Positions 11,321-24,001 of a stretch of DNA of 64,000 bases are shown here, in pieces. Numbering within the stretch: the stretch's first letter is position 1; every line of letters begins with the position of its first letter. This DNA comes from Hortaea werneckii (taxonomy: Eukaryota > Ascomycota > Dothideomycetes > Mycosphaerellales > Teratosphaeriaceae). Made by a program: the position numbers and the translations under genes. Location of the stretch: positions 1 through 64,000 of the forward strand of contig JBAOKB010000040.1 in NCBI GenBank assembly GCA_037044905.1. Direction: 5' to 3'. The notes under the pieces were generated by a model. The model was not told where the DNA came from and made no database searches. It saw only the letters and a program-made list of their open reading frames with translations.

Positions 11321-14300
11321 CTAAAACAAAGTGACAAACACTAGTCCGACAGCCACCAAAGACAGTCGGACCACAGAAGTCCGATGCCTTTCGGCCCCGG
11401 ATGTCGTTGTAGCGATCCCAGACTCTCTCTGTGTCGCCGAGCTTTCTGCACTCGTTCTACTGCGCTGTATTGTCCCACCTCCGTGATCTGCAGTTGTGGA
11501 GCCTGGCGTATCACTTGTCATCGCGGGAACAGGTATAGTTGACCAGGATACGAGGGTCCCGTCTTCTACAACACCGCTTGATGCGGCGCTGATGACCTCT
11601 CCATTGATAGTTATAGCTTGGCCTCCGATGGAGAGGCGACTTCCACCGATATCGACCACTCCCGGCGATTGCGTGACTTGATAGGCTGTAAATGTTCGAG
11701 AGCCAAGTGTGAGGACAGCTTTCGATTCCGGCAGCGAGCTCGCTGTAGGAAGGAGTATAGTGCTTGTAGATCCGTCGTTGGCAATGATGATGCCAGAAGA
11801 AGCCAGTGAGATCGTGTTTCCGGAAATCGTTACTGCTGATCCTCCGGCTAACAATGTTGTGCCATCTAAAATTACACCACTCGGCGCAGCTGTGACATCT
11901 GATCCGAATGCATAAGCCGTCATGCCGTTCGCGCCGAGAGTAAGTATAGCTGCAGTATCCTGTGTCTGTGCTTGAGCTTGAGCGAAAGTTATCGTATCCT
12001 GCTTCCCATTGCTTTGGAGAACAAGACCGCCAGTTGCCATCGATACCGTCTCGTCGCCAGGGGTCAAAGCAGGTCCACCAACCGACACCGTGGTGCCATC
12101 GAAGGCCGCGGCAGAGCCTGATGCGTGCTCAGTGGTAGTGCGAATCTTTCCATCAACTGTGAATTCAACTTGTTGTCCTGCAGAAGCAGAAGGCAAAGCC
12201 GACGGGGCCAGTGTCTCCGAGTCCACAAGGACATTGTCTGAAGCACCAACACGTATCTCACTTCCACCCACCGTGGCACTTGAAGATGCGGGAATGGTAA
12301 ATGTGCTGCCAGAGTTGTGGACAAGTAGATCCGTGCCGCTGTTCTGGACGACAGTATACATGTCCCCATCATTGGCTGTAAATATGACTCCAGAGCTGGA
12401 TGGCAGTGCTGGCTGGTCGAGACTAGTATAAGCCAAATTCTTACCATCAAAGGCCAATTTCCCGGTAGGATCCGCACTGATGGAATGGTCGTCGATATTA
12501 GTCGTGCTGCCTCTCTCCAGGCTGAAAGTGGTTTCTTCCGCGATCACCCGCACGGCCCCGTCGGACACTGGCCTGTAGGCAGTGAATACGTTTCCACCAG
12601 CCTCGAAGGTGGCTACTTCCACGGAATGCGATTCAAAGCTGGCTTCCTGCGCTCCGATACGGCTGCTCTGCACGACCGTATATGTCGAGCCCTCAAAGGT
12701 GATTAAAGCTGTAGTTACTGCAGCTGCAGGCCCTATCGATTCGTCGGAGGAGTAAGCTGCAGTGACTTTGACATTCTCTTGACTTATCACTAGTCCACTG
12801 TCGGCCGCCGAAACTACGCCTATACCAGTCACGCTGCTTTTGGCGCCTCCCTGCGAAATCGTGACAGTGCTGTCTACGATCACGTTGCCGCCAGTCAGTA
12901 CACCTGAATGCTGTTGCCCATTTGCACCGGAGAATGTCACCATTGGCCTGTTATTGTCGTCAGTCTGGTCCTGCTGGGCTTCACTGAAGACTTCTGCAGC
13001 ATTTGAGGGTGCGTGACTGCCGTCTTTTGTTTCAACACCTGGGCTCGAAATACTAGTTCTGTCGCCATTGGCTTGGGTGTCTTCAACTTGGCCCGTCGTG
13101 CTAGAGCTTGGGTCGTTTATGTTTTCCGTATTTGGTGGAGGCTTAGCGATCTCGGAATCGATTTGACTAGCATCAGATTGTACAGGGTCTGCGCTACTAA
13201 GCGTTGGCGTCGAAAATTCTGGTGAAGTAGCAGATTGCTGAACGTGTGGGGCACTAGGCGACTGGAAATCGGGTTTAGAGGGATCTTGCGTCGCCGTAGG
13301 GACCTGCGGAGGATCGCCTGATACTATCGTCGGCTTTACGGTTGGCGAAACGAGGCTATTTTCAGGCACAGCAGATGTGGACTTTGCTTGATCGTCTCCA
13401 GCTGGAGTCGTAGGTCCCATGACCACTTGAGCAGGCTGCAAAGCCTTCGGAGGGTCATAGAGCCCCCTCCAATAGACGTCACAAGAGCTCCAAGCGGGAT
13501 CGAGGCTTAGGATCTGTTGAGGAACAGAGAGGACAGGTCTATAGTCCTGTGTGCAGAAAGCTGTCAGCAAGCAGTGGAATCAAGGCGTTGAGTACTGTCA
13601 CCGCAATAACTTACGGTGAAGATGGTACTACAGAAAGAATCATCTGTGAAAAAGTCAATGTGTGGACTTTCTTCGAGAGAGCTCGGGGAAGATTCCTACA
13701 GCAACTCGGCTGATCCAAGTACACAGACAACGGGACGGGAGTGAGAGCGAGATTTGTGTAGTTGAAAGATGCCGGTATCCAAGTTCCGGCGAAATGACCG
13801 GTGGCATTCGTCATAGAAGAAGGACCAAGTGCGCCATGGATGCTGGATACCTGATCCGGCAGCAAGGCAATGAGCGATCCAGTGTGATTTCGACCTCAGA
13901 CTCAAGTCAGTTCACACAGTAGATGAAGTAAATGAGCGAACTCACCGACCGGTTTGCTGCATTCGTCGAGTGCGAAGGCAGTTTCAAACGATATGTAAAC
14001 AGTAGGCGAAATCAGTGTCGTCCCTTCAAAGAGCATTGTCGAGGTAGTGTTTGGGTTGCCAGTGATTGGAATGATCTCCGTGCTGGTACTGCCGTCGGTG
14101 ACGTGCAATGAAGTTGTCGCAACAGGCCAATACAGAAGATCGACATTTCCTGAACGGGAGTCCTCAGTATATCTGAATATTTCTGTTTCGAGATCGCTTT
14201 CGATTCCTTACCTCCCTGAACAGTGCAATATTTCGTATTGCATCCACGAGTACACGGATTCGAGGCCGTAGTTGAGCACGAAGGAGGCTGGCGGGAGTTG

Positions 14301-15237
14301 ATGTAGCTGTAGACGTTGTATGTAAATGTTCTCGTCTCTACTGAGACAGATATTGAGCCGTCATTCGAGGCTAGTGCCATCACGCTGGATTGAGTATAGG
14401 CACCTTCGCTCCACGATAGCACAAAAGTGTATGTGGTGGTGGACTCGATGAGGCCGACAGTTGTGGAGCTAGAATGCTGTAAAGTCTATTAGCAAAGGAT
14501 CTAGCTCTAAGTAGGTTTGCTATTGCCATCGGCTCACTTACATAGACAGTGGAAATGCTATATCTCGTAGAGGTTGAAGCAGCCCCATTAGCATAAGCAG
14601 CCCATTCCGCTTCGCAGCTGGAAACATAATCAAGGCATACACTGTAGCAAGTGCTGTCATCCCACGAGCAGCTTGTAGCATAGGTGTAGTTTTGCCAAGT
14701 TGTGTAAGGTGGCATTAGAGTGCCGTTCATGGCGTGTGCATGTGTAGTCAGAGGCATGTATGGTGTACCCCTGTTAATGGTACCGTTTGCGGATATAGTG
14801 CTTGCAGCAGTTGAGAAGTTGGTAGCCTGAGACGGCGCGTGTTCGGGAGCATTAGTTCCATTCCCAGTATCAGGGGATACCAGGTCCAAGGCTTCGCCGG
14901 AAAGTGAAGATGTTAACGAGGGAGCGGATTCTGCAGTGCTCGCTATTGTGATTCTTGTTGTTACTGGAGATGCAGTGCTAGCCTCGTCTTTTGCTGACTC
15001 CGAAGTCCCTCCAAGACCATTGAGTATATATTTTGCCAGGCCGGCTGAGCTATCACTACTCTTCCTTGCTGAGCTTTGTGTTGTTGGATCGGGCAACTGG
15101 GAAACGCTTTTGTCGACAAGGCTAGTTGACACTATCGATGTGCTGTTACTGATCGCAACTGTAGCATTAGTGAATTCGCTGGAAGCCAACGTGAAAAGGG
15201 ACACCACGCATAAGAGCAAAAATGTGTAGGAATGCAT
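11321..15237 (-). CDS. large GPI-anchored repetitive cell-surface protein
   Basis: Six-exon model complement(join(11321..13546,13615..13643,13700..13894,13946..14149,14212..14476,14542..15237)), about 1204 residues. All five introns (51-68 bp) are phase-consistent, and one exon is only 29 nt. The N-terminus MHSYTFLLLCVVSLFTLASS is a signal peptide. An alternative in-frame start lies 12 codons upstream at 15273. A Ser/Thr-rich segment is followed by a Cys-containing region, including DYRPVLSVPQQILSLDPAWS, characteristic of Dothideomycete wall proteins. The C-terminal half carries about six degenerate beta-like repeats of the type GGQAITINGEVISAASSGVV. The end is a Ser/Thr stretch plus a hydrophobic tail (LSLVAVGLVFVTLF), as expected for GPI attachment. 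It is probably wall- or membrane-anchored and O-glycosylated. The role is unknown. Confidence 0.82.
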
Positions 15238-15953
15238 TGCTAGTAAACTGGCAAGGATAGTAGATGACAGCAAAAGGAAAGTCTACCAAGGTGCCGCCCT
15301 AAGACGTTTTCTCGCACGCATTAGACCGAGATGCGCGGGCATCTTCAGATGGAGATTCCGGAACTAATCTCGCCCTGTCTTCTACCGCGAGAGGGACGAT
15401 AGAGATCAGCCGCAATTTGCCAAGGCAATGGAAAGACCAAATAGGCCGTGGGAGCACAAGCCTGCTTCATGTTCCAGCCAAACTCCCCTGTGACTGACTA
15501 GGCCTTACTCGGCTTGCTACAGAGATCCTTTCGGGCCCGTGTGCTGCCTTGTACACCGGAACTCGAATGGACCTATCATCTCGCTCGTGCAACCGCGTGG
15601 CAAGCCGCTGTGCAGCTAATGTAACACTGCGATCTATTAATCGACTCGCCCGGCCAACGCTAATATTATTGCATACCGAGGGATCGCCTTGTGTAGTGTG
15701 AGGACACGTCCATCTTTCGCGGAACGATAGAGACGGGAACATATGAGGAAGATGGGAGTCCGTCCAAGCTTTGACGTTCTGAAAGTCGGAGTGCATGGTC
15801 CCGAGTCGACTCCATCATTCCCCGACATCGGGTTGCCGAGGTTAGTGAACTTCATGCTATGGATACCAACCATACGGTGGTGAATTTTGAAGACCGAGTC
15901 CAACAATTGAGCGCCTAACTACCCAGGCAATATTGTAGCAGAATACGATAGCT
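15238..15953. other. divergent promoter region
   Basis: About 700 bp between the divergent surface-protein and tyrosine-phosphatase genes. ORFs here are short, have mixed composition and were not called. I recognise no specific regulatory motif. Confidence 0.4.
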
Positions 15954-16925
15954 ATGGACACATCTCTACCCTCTCCACCCTTTGTCGAAGTACCAGGCGT
16001 ACACAACTTCAGGGGCATCGGCGGAGATCATGCCGGTCCAGGGCTGGTATTCAGATCGGCAGATCCCAGCAAAGCGACCAGAGCCGGGTTGGAGAAGATG
16101 AGCCAGGATCTAGGTAAGGTCAGTCTCTGGATACACCAAGAGCGAGGACTTCTTTGTCTTCTTGACCTGAGTGACTGGTTCGCTGAACGGTCTTCTTCCT
16201 GCAGGTATCAGAGTAATATTCGACTTGCGATCCACGCCTGAAATCAAAAGAGACGGACCGGAATGGGCAGGTGTAGCCCCCGAGGATAGCGATATCTTTC
16301 AGCCGTACGGCATCAAGCGGGAATGGGTGCCAGTCTTTGCCGAGAAGGACTATGGACTGGAGCAAGTCGCTCTCCGGTATAAGGAGTACACTCGTGCCGG
16401 TTCGGATGGCTTTGTCAAAGCCTATCATGACATCTTATTGAACGCTCCTCAAGCTTATGGCAAGATTCTCCGACATCTAGCGCAAGACAAGCCGAGCCCG
16501 TGTCTCGTACACTGCACAGCAGGCAAAGACCGCACAGGTGTGCTCGTAGCCCTGCTCTTGATGCTTGCCGGCGCTCCTTCCGACGAGATCTCCAACGAGT
16601 ATGCTCTGACAGATCTCGGGCTCGCGTCATTGAGGGCGCTTTTCATTGAACGCTTGCTCAAAAACCCAGCACTTGAGGGCAACGCGGAAGGAGTTTCAAA
16701 CATGGTTAGCAGCAAACCGGAGAATATGGTAAGCCCCTCAAGACATTTTGCCGTCAGACCATAAGCTCAGAAGACTAATCTACGTCACAGAGAGCAACGC
16801 AAGAAATGATCGAAAGGGATTTCGGAGGCGCACAAGCTTACATGGCAAAGTACTGCGGTCTAAGCGACGAAGAGGTCGAGCGTGTAAGGAAGAACATCAC
16901 AGATGGTGCCATTGCCAATCTCTAA
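15954..16925 (+). CDS. tyrosine/dual-specificity phosphatase (Y_phosphatase3 type)
   Basis: Three-exon model join(15954..16113,16205..16728,16791..16925), about 272 residues. The first exon ends in phase 1 and joins to give MSQDLGIRVIFDLRSTPEI. The catalytic P-loop is HCTAGKDRTG, with Cys157 and Arg163 fitting C-x5-R. The N-terminal PGVHNFRGIGG and LVFRSADP match bacterial/fungal protein tyrosine phosphatases of the Y_phosphatase3 family, whose members can also act on phosphoinositides. The last exon supplies a conserved helical tail (MIERDFGGAQAYMAKYCGLS). There is no signal peptide. Cytosolic signalling or phosphoinositide metabolism is plausible, but the substrate is not determined by the sequence. 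Confidence 0.9.
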
Positions 16926-17007
16926 AAGTCCTCCATCATGTTTGGCAGCCTCTGTCGCCCCTGTAAAGCAATTCGCACAGCCGTTCGCACGGTTCAAGAT
17001 CTAGCAA

Positions 17008-18851
17008 CTAGAACAGCAGGCCGAGAGTATGCCTGTACAGCCAGCCTCCCTTCTTCCCACTAGCCTTGGCCTCGGCCTCCTTCGCAAGCCACTCTTGCTC
17101 ATCAGCGTCAATGATCGCTTTCCCAGTCCACAAGTCAGCTTCCGTAGGTTTGAGTCCCTTGGTGCGGTTGGCAAGCTTGTACCCGAATATCATGAAAAGG
17201 TACAGCGGGATGCCTAGGTACCCTGTGACGAAGTTCTTGTAGTCGAACCCGCCGACAAAGACTGAGAAGTTCTTGGTGAGGGCGATAATGCAGCAGAAGA
17301 CGAGGGCGACGACGCTGCCCCACAGTCCAAAGGGTGATTTGTATCGTAGCGACGCTTCATCGACGCCTTGGGCCTTGCGAGCGCGAATAAACCAGATGTG
17401 CGAGACCAGAATGCTTATCCATGTCAGTAGACCGAAAATAGAGACTAGGTTGACGAAGTAGCCAAAGACTGTCTTGGAGCCTGTGCTGACGTTCATGAAA
17501 GCGATGCAACAGATAAAAGCCGAGAGGCCCAGTGAGACGAATGGGACTCCACGCTTGTCCGTGATGGCAAGAAACCGCGGCGCCTGTCTTTTCAAGGCCA
17601 AGCCGTGAATTGTCCGACTGGCGATGTATCTGAATGAAGAGAAGCGTTAGTTGTGCCTGTTAGCCTGACGCTGATCATGGAATTTGACGTACAAATCACT
17701 GTTCGCAGCACTGAATACAAAGATCAGGATGCAAGCGTTCAAAAACCCGGGCAGCACTTTGATGCCGGCTAATTGGATTGCGACGACAAATGGCGATGCG
17801 GCGGCGCTAGAAGATTGCTTCGTTGCCTGTCTACAGGTCAGCCACCCTCCCACGAGTCAAGCATCAGCCAATCAAGAGAAGCTAGACAGTGCTGCCAGCC
17901 CCAAAAGAAAGGACTTACCCACGCAAGCCGGTCTGAGTCATAAGGCACAAGCATGCCAACCAAGAAGACGCTGCAAATATAGAAGATGAGGATGCGCCAG
18001 AAAGTAAGCTTGATAGCCCTTGGGATATTCCGTCGAGGATTCTGCGCCTCGCCAACCGTGACACCAATCAGCTCCGTGCCGAGGAAAGCGAAGACGGCGG
18101 TGACCATGCTTGACCAAACAGCTAGGAAACGACCTAGAGAGCCGTCTGACTTGTACTCTGCAAAGGCGCCCGGGTCGTGCCAGTACGTGAATCCAGGAGC
18201 TTTCTCTGCGTTCGGCCCGCCCCCTGCTGCGAGGATAATGCATAAGATGATGAGACCGATGATGACTAGGACCTTGATACTGCTGAGCCAGAACTCGAAC
18301 TCGCCGAAGAATCTGATCCCGAGATAATTGATCGTGATGATGGCAACCAGGAAGATCGCAATGAAAACCCCAGGATTGACTTTCTCAGGCGGACACCAGT
18401 ACTGGATGACAAGCGCTGCAGCCGTAAGTTGGTTGGGCGTTGTAATGACATATTTAAACCAGTAAGTATATCCGAGAGCGAACCCAAGAGCCGGATCAAC
18501 GAATCGAGTCGCATACGGAGCGAAGCCTCCTGCGGCGGGTAACCAGGTCGCCATCTCGCCGAGCGCGGTCATGACAACGTAGACTAGCAAGCCGACGATC
18601 GTGTACGAGATTAGGACACTGGCAGGTCCGGCGTTGGCAAGAGCACTGCCCGTGCCGATGATGAGACCGGTTCCTATCGCGCCTCCTATAGCAATCATGG
18701 AGATTTGTCGCGCGCTGAGTCCGCGTTGTAGGCTGTGACGCTCGTCTGTGGGGTCGGACAAATGGCCTGGTGCAGTGATAGGGTCTTCAACTCCATACTG
18801 CTGGTACTCGTATGGCAGTTTCGCCTTCTCCGTGTCTGAGAGATCGGTCAT
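17008..18851 (-). CDS. amino-acid permease (YAT/APC family)
   Basis: Model complement(join(17008..17629,17693..17826,17919..18851)), about 562 residues, with introns of 63 and 92 bp that restore the frame through SAANSDLYIASRTIHGLALK. The signature GLSARQISMIAIGGAIGTGL at the start of TM1 is diagnostic of the fungal YAT amino-acid transporters. About 12 hydrophobic segments are present, with short hydrophilic ends and a C-terminal WLYRHTLGLLF. It is predicted to be a plasma-membrane proton symporter for amino acids. Specificity cannot be read from sequence. The stop lies about 80 bp from the convergent phosphatase stop. Confidence 0.93.
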
Positions 18852-20096
18852 CTTGACCTTTCGAGTCGATCAGGAGCCTTGAATCTGAATGAGTAGCACA
18901 GCGCGAATGTGGATTGAGAGCAAGAGGGAAGTTAAAATGTTGATGTTATCGTTACCTTGACCGTGCGCTCACCGGTGTTGAAGGCGAAGGCAGCGAGACG
19001 AATTCACAGCCTCGTGCGACCTTCGATCTAGCTTTTAGACAAAGGCATGTGGTTGCTGATCTCTGCCGTCGCCGGCAAAGCGCCCACTTCGGCTTACTGC
19101 AGCCAAGGCCGCACCAAGGTTGTTATCACAATACGTTGACCATTTCAGGCTGTCAGATGGGCCTAGGCTGTGGATTGCAGGGTTACATCTATCTTATATC
19201 TGCCTGCAGACGCTTCCGCAACTGAGGTGGTGGGTGGAGTCTCGAGTCCAGACCGCAGTAGAGATAGTGAAGAAAAATCGCGCTTAGAAGCGAATGCAGG
19301 TGTTGAAGGAGTGGGAGTGCTCGATGCGGCCCAAGCGTTTCTGTGCTAGATGCGCAGTACTGTGAGATACGCGACAGAGAGTGGGCTTGCGATGCCGTGG
19401 ATGCATAGCCTGCGCAAGCTTGTGTGAGCACATTTTCGCACGGCCTTCCAGACCCCAGAGAGAGAAATATGCATCACCGGTACCAGAAAGTTCAAAGGGG
19501 AGAGGACCAACAGGGAAGCCCTTCGAGTCTCGCTCTTGACATAGGAGGTAGGAGCGAAAGCTACATGCGAAGCCTGCGAGACCTAAGCTTGGCCAATGCT
19601 TGGCTCTTCCCAAGTCCTGCGGTCCTCCCGTGGGGTGTCAGGCGACGAAGACATGAGTAATCATTTGACACATCGCTATGATACTGTATGTATTTCGAGA
19701 TTGAAGCCTCCAAGCCCGCGATCGATGGGAATGAGAACCTTACCGGGTCCAATATTGCCTTAGCAGCCGGCATAAGATAACAGCCTTGATCCTCCCGCAA
19801 AGGTTCCATGGTAAAGTCAACCCCAGCTGTTCTGGGGAGCACATCAAACTCGACGATCGAATGAAGAGTGAGTAAATCAACCAGCTCAAAGGGCCAGCGT
19901 CCGTTCTGCCTCGACGATAGTAATAAAATACAGACGCTGGCTCTATGTACAAAGTCTGAGCTTGCTTGGGTATCCACAGCCCTGAAAAAAGGAAAACAAC
20001 GCCTCGTAATGCCCTGTTCTAGTATACGCTCGCGAGTGCTCGCTATGCAAAAAACATCTAAACTCCTTGGAAACGCTAAGTCGAAATCACATTGCT
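18852..20096. other. 1.2-kb intergenic region, no supported gene
   Basis: This lies upstream of the permease and downstream of the GT25-like gene, both on the minus strand. A 179-codon minus-strand ORF (19561-20100) overlaps the GT25 stop by 4 bp. It has no recognisable motif or signal and I do not call it. The rest is probably the permease promoter. Confidence 0.4.
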
Positions 20097-21290
20097 TCAC
20101 CGGCCGTCCTCTTTCGGGGAATTCGGCCTTCGGCGCTTAGGACAGTCCTTCATCCATGCGAGCTCTCTGAACTGCTCCAGCTTCGACTGGTCACCCTCGT
20201 AGTAGAAGCTGCCGTCGAAGAAGCCACACCCGATGTTGCTGGTCTCCATACGGTACTTGGTCTGCTCTAGCCCTGCCGCGTCGACCGGCGGGCGGAAAAT
20301 TTTGCGTTCGCTCGCTTCTATGTCGGCGATCAAGCTTTCGCCTTCCATGTGGTGGAACAGCTCCGGGGTGATTGAGTAGCACTTCAGCGGCCCATCGCGA
20401 CAGCCTGACAGGATGGCAACGTCAAAGGCGGAGATGTCTCGTTCCGGCTGCTCGTGAGGCGGAGCGATCTCGGTGATGATGCGTTCGGCGGTACGCCGTG
20501 TTAATGCGTAGCCGAACGTACAGAGTGGCCATTTCGACCGGTGGATTAAGCGTGTCTTCTGAGGAATGCCGAACGCTTCGAGGATCCCCGCTGTAAATGG
20601 ATGCAGGTCATAGCGCGGCAGCATGGTCTGGTCCTGATACTTGACATGCTGAGTCTCCGCGAGCTGCTCTGGGTGATTGTGGCCCACGCCAACACCGTCG
20701 GCTATGTCGCCAAAGTAGTCACCGCAGTGTCCGACGTACAGAAGGTCCCAATCCGCTTCAGTACCCCAGGGATAAGCCTCGGCGTCCAGAGGGCTGGTCT
20801 CGGACAGTTTCTGTACCGCTTGCTGCGCGAGAGGTATTTGCTGCGTCCGCACTCTGATATCCCAATCTACATCGTCTTCAAAGAACAGGGCTGTCTCCAA
20901 TCCCGATGCCAAAAACTCCCGTAGTACCAAATGGTGGCTTAGCCACGCTTTCACACTGCCCGTCAAAACACGTGATTCTGACTCGTTCTCCGGCCTGAAA
21001 TTCCTCACATCTGCGTCCGTCCAGGTCATCTGCTCGGGTATATTCAACTCCAACTCCGTCACCGCAGCTGCCTCCTCCAGGTGCGCTCTCCGCGGAGAGC
21101 CGGGCCCTGACACCACATACAACCCTCCAAACCCAAGTGTCGCATTGGCGGGTGTTGACGTGCTCTTCCCCCCTCCTAACCTCACCGATACTTCTGTGGA
21201 TATGGCTGTACGGTAGTACAAGAATATCCCAATCAGGCCCAGAGCTAAGAGGAGGTAAATGGAGGGGAACCGGACGTTCCGTGCAAGCAT
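20097..21290 (-). CDS. glycosyltransferase family 25-like type II membrane protein
   Basis: Single-exon gene. I start it at ATG 21290 (MLARNVRFPSIYLLLALG), giving 397 residues; the open frame extends six codons upstream only from a TTG. One N-terminal membrane anchor (about residues 9-27) is followed by a luminal catalytic domain. Features include the opening GLYVVSGPGSPRRA, an acidic ALFFEDDVDWD motif probably binding metal/nucleotide-sugar, and WDLLYVGHCGDYFG. These match fungal proteins annotated as LPS glycosyltransferase (GT25) domain. The predicted location is Golgi. Donor and acceptor sugars are unknown. Confidence 0.82.
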   Translation of the reverse strand: MLARNVRFPSIYLLLALGLIGIFLYYRTAISTEVSVRLGGGKSTSTPANATLGFGGLYVVSGPGSPRRAHLEEAAAVTELELNIPEQMTWTDADVRNFRPENESESRVLTGSVKAWLSHHLVLREFLASGLETALFFEDDVDWDIRVRTQQIPLAQQAVQKLSETSPLDAEAYPWGTEADWDLLYVGHCGDYFGDIADGVGVGHNHPEQLAETQHVKYQDQTMLPRYDLHPFTAGILEAFGIPQKTRLIHRSKWPLCTFGYALTRRTAERIITEIAPPHEQPERDISAFDVAILSGCRDGPLKCYSITPELFHHMEGESLIADIEASERKIFRPPVDAAGLEQTKYRMETSNIGCGFFDGSFYYEGDQSKLEQFRELAWMKDCPKRRRPNSPKEDGR

Positions 21291-22555
21291 CGCGATGGCT
21301 TTCTTCAAGGGGGGAGGTTCAGTGTTGCGCGCTCATCGATCGAAATAGGCCGCAAGAGGGCAAGGCCAGAGACGGAACAGGAGGGAGCGAACGACGTATG
21401 TGTAAGGAGAGAAAGTGACCAAGAAGCTGACGAAGATGGACTACGTTGCGCAGCGTGGCAGCCCTCTTGTCAACCCGCAGCCAAGACGGTTGATGGGTGA
21501 AACGTCAAGGAGATTGATAAGACGCAGCGAGCGGGCCGCTTGGCAGGTTCGTCCCTCACGAATGCAGCTGTCCGATGATGTGGTGAGTTCGCACCGCTGT
21601 ATACATCTTTCTCGCAACAAGCCAAAAGGGGAGGAGAAAGCTGGTGGGCCCAAGTAGGCCCAAGGCCTGTAATTACGTGGAAAGGAGGGCGCTACAGTTT
21701 TTGTTGATGTAAATCCGTTTCGCGCTGAAACTCAAAGCCCATCAAAGTGCCGCCGTCGCAACGTGCGCCCGGGAAGGGTGTGGCGCAAACGAGCCGGGAA
21801 CCCAAGCGACCGGCTTTTCCTGATCGGCTAGTCCCGATAGGGATGACTTGGCTTCTGGAAGTTCGGCTGCGAATAGCCATGTAGTATACCTTATGTATAG
21901 CATTCAACCTATATCCGCTCGTCCAATATTCCGCGCCACAGACTGCTAACAGGGTGTCGCCAGGGGGAGCGCTCGATCGATTGCAAGCTCTCACGGTTGA
22001 AGTCTCTAGTATTTAAAGCTCCGCGAGTGCTGCATTTCTCGGTGTACCGCGTTTGACAAGGTCATCTGCATGCAAGCAAGACGGACACCGACATGGAGAC
22101 AGCATTTGTACCCGGTCGCTTTCTGCTACTTACCTTGCAGCTCTATATGTGGATCTGGCACGCCTTCTTTTTTCTTCCTTTTTTTTTTTCCCTTCTCCTT
22201 CTTCTGTACTCCCACTCTCTCTCACCCTTGGAACTGAAACTCTGACTAGTAGTTCATGGAGTATCCTGACAAGGGTCCATACGCTTATCAGACCACCCGT
22301 GATCAGAATGACCCTTCACCTGGTCTCATAGATGGCATCGTCTGAGACGGCATGTGACATTGATTGGTGAGTGGCTTGGACTTAGCCCCGGTGAGGAGTC
22401 ATGGTTTGAACGTATCATCATCACAGCAAGAAAATCGAAGATCACTAAATGTTAATTTCCTGTCCACCAAAATGACAATCGTGGCCGTAGGATCTCTCTA
22501 CTAATCTTGTCGATACTCGTGAGCTACTGAGAAACATTTCTAGAAATTATCAAGG
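21291..22555. other. 1.3-kb intergenic region with a T-rich tract
   Basis: Upstream of the GT25-like gene and downstream of the palmitoyltransferase. A polypyrimidine run (mostly T, then TTCTCC) is at about 22158-22222. The scattered small ORFs lack any coding signature. Nothing else is supported. Confidence 0.4.
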
Positions 22556-24001
22556 TCATGGTACAAAGTCATCATCAATCCTCATCCTGGCCCTAGCCTG
22601 GTTCCTTACTCGCCGAGCTTCCTTTTCACTGATCCATCCATCCGGCCTCTCCCCATTCTGCCACCCTTCTCCCAACCGTGGTCGACGTTTGCGATTCGCT
22701 TTGTCGCGTGGTCTATTACTGTCTTGGGCGTTCTTAAACTCTCGTTGCACCATGCCGACCTCTTCCAACATCTCTTCGAATTGCGGTCCGAGAGGATAGA
22801 GGGAGACTGCGGATGAGTGCTCGCAGCAGGGCGAATGCCGGATGGGGAGGAGCCAGTGGTGAAGCTTAGTCCCGAACACAGCGGTGAAGTTGAGATAAGT
22901 AGAACCTAGGTCCCATGGGTTCATGCCTGGCCAGGTCTCCAGGATAGCAAACGTTCTCGGCTCAGGAGCCGGTATGGGGGGTCGATCGGTCGGCAGATTG
23001 TTCGGCAAGGGGTACGTTACGGTTCCTTTCCAGGCTTTGCTCCGGGCCAGACGTCGCAATGGCCAGCCTCGGCTGCCTCCTTTGCTAAAGTAGCTGCTAT
23101 GCGACGGATCGTCAATCTCGGACACGAAAGGTTGTTCGCTGTCGCTGTGTCCAGAACGGCTAGTTGGAGGACTGTAGATCGGACTAGGGCGGCCAATAGC
23201 ATCGCCCTGGAGCTCTGGTGGCAGGACTACGGCCATCAAAATGGTTCGTGGTCCCGCTTCTTCTATCGTTGTAGCGTTGTGGAAAATCATCCCTGCTTGA
23301 GATTTAGTTGATGTCGTCGATGATTCTCACATTCCAGACTTACGCATCGTGTTGATGACCATTCCGAGCGTAAAAAAGACGAAAAAGCCTCCTAAACTCA
23401 GCGCCACAATCCACTGGACATGAGATCTATCCTTATGTACATAGTAGGCCATTAGGATCATTAGGTACGCCGAGAGTGTGAAGCTGTAGCACAGAAACTG
23501 GGCGAAGAACTTCATCGATCGCTCCCCCACCACTCCACCGACCCATGGACAGAAGTGATCTTGCTTTTTCGTACATCGTCCGGTATCTCGATTATGGTGC
23601 GCCCTGTCCGGTTTCCAATTTCGGCAATGATGGCACCAGATAGGGAGTCCCTGAGGGGTGCACACGAACACATCCCGCATCCAGAAATCGGGCGGCGGTG
23701 CTCCCGCAGCCTCATCATCGCCAAATGGGATGTAGCCCGGATCCTTCGATACCACGTAAAGCAGTCTGGCGTAGCTCGTGGCGACTGGAATCAGCAGCAC
23801 AAACCAGACGATGGGGAGTGCGATGCCAGCGGAGATGTTGCGCTTCACGGGATCCTCATTGTTGATCAGATAGTCGATGCTGAAGGGCCCCACGACCACG
23901 TATGATGCATAGACCACGAGCAGCGACAGGAAGATAGGTACCGCCTTGGCTGAGGCTAAGGAGACCTTGTTGCGCGGGGTCTCTGGTTTCTCCTTCGCCA
24001 T
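22556..24001 (-). CDS. PFA5: Pfa5-like DHHC-family palmitoyltransferase
   Basis: Model complement(join(22556..23292,23344..24001)), about 464 residues, with a 51-bp intron. There are four membrane segments, two before and two after the Cys-rich core. The core reads CHHCRNWKPDRAHHNRD then GRCTKKQDHFCPWVGG. The catalytic tetrapeptide is DHFC rather than DHHC. The usual HC after the RPxR-like motif is HN, and the NCIG motif is replaced by GVVGE. These departures are, as I recall, shared by the Pfa5 subfamily and do not by themselves indicate loss of activity. The long hydrophilic C-terminal half is cytosolic and Pro/Arg-rich. It is expected to S-acylate membrane proteins. It diverges from the COQ11-like gene 336 bp away. 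Confidence 0.85.

Noticed and set aside
19561..20100. 179-codon minus-strand ORF between the permease and the GT25-like gene
   Set aside because: No motif, signal or regular composition. It overlaps the GT25 stop by 4 bp, and its start codon context gives no support.
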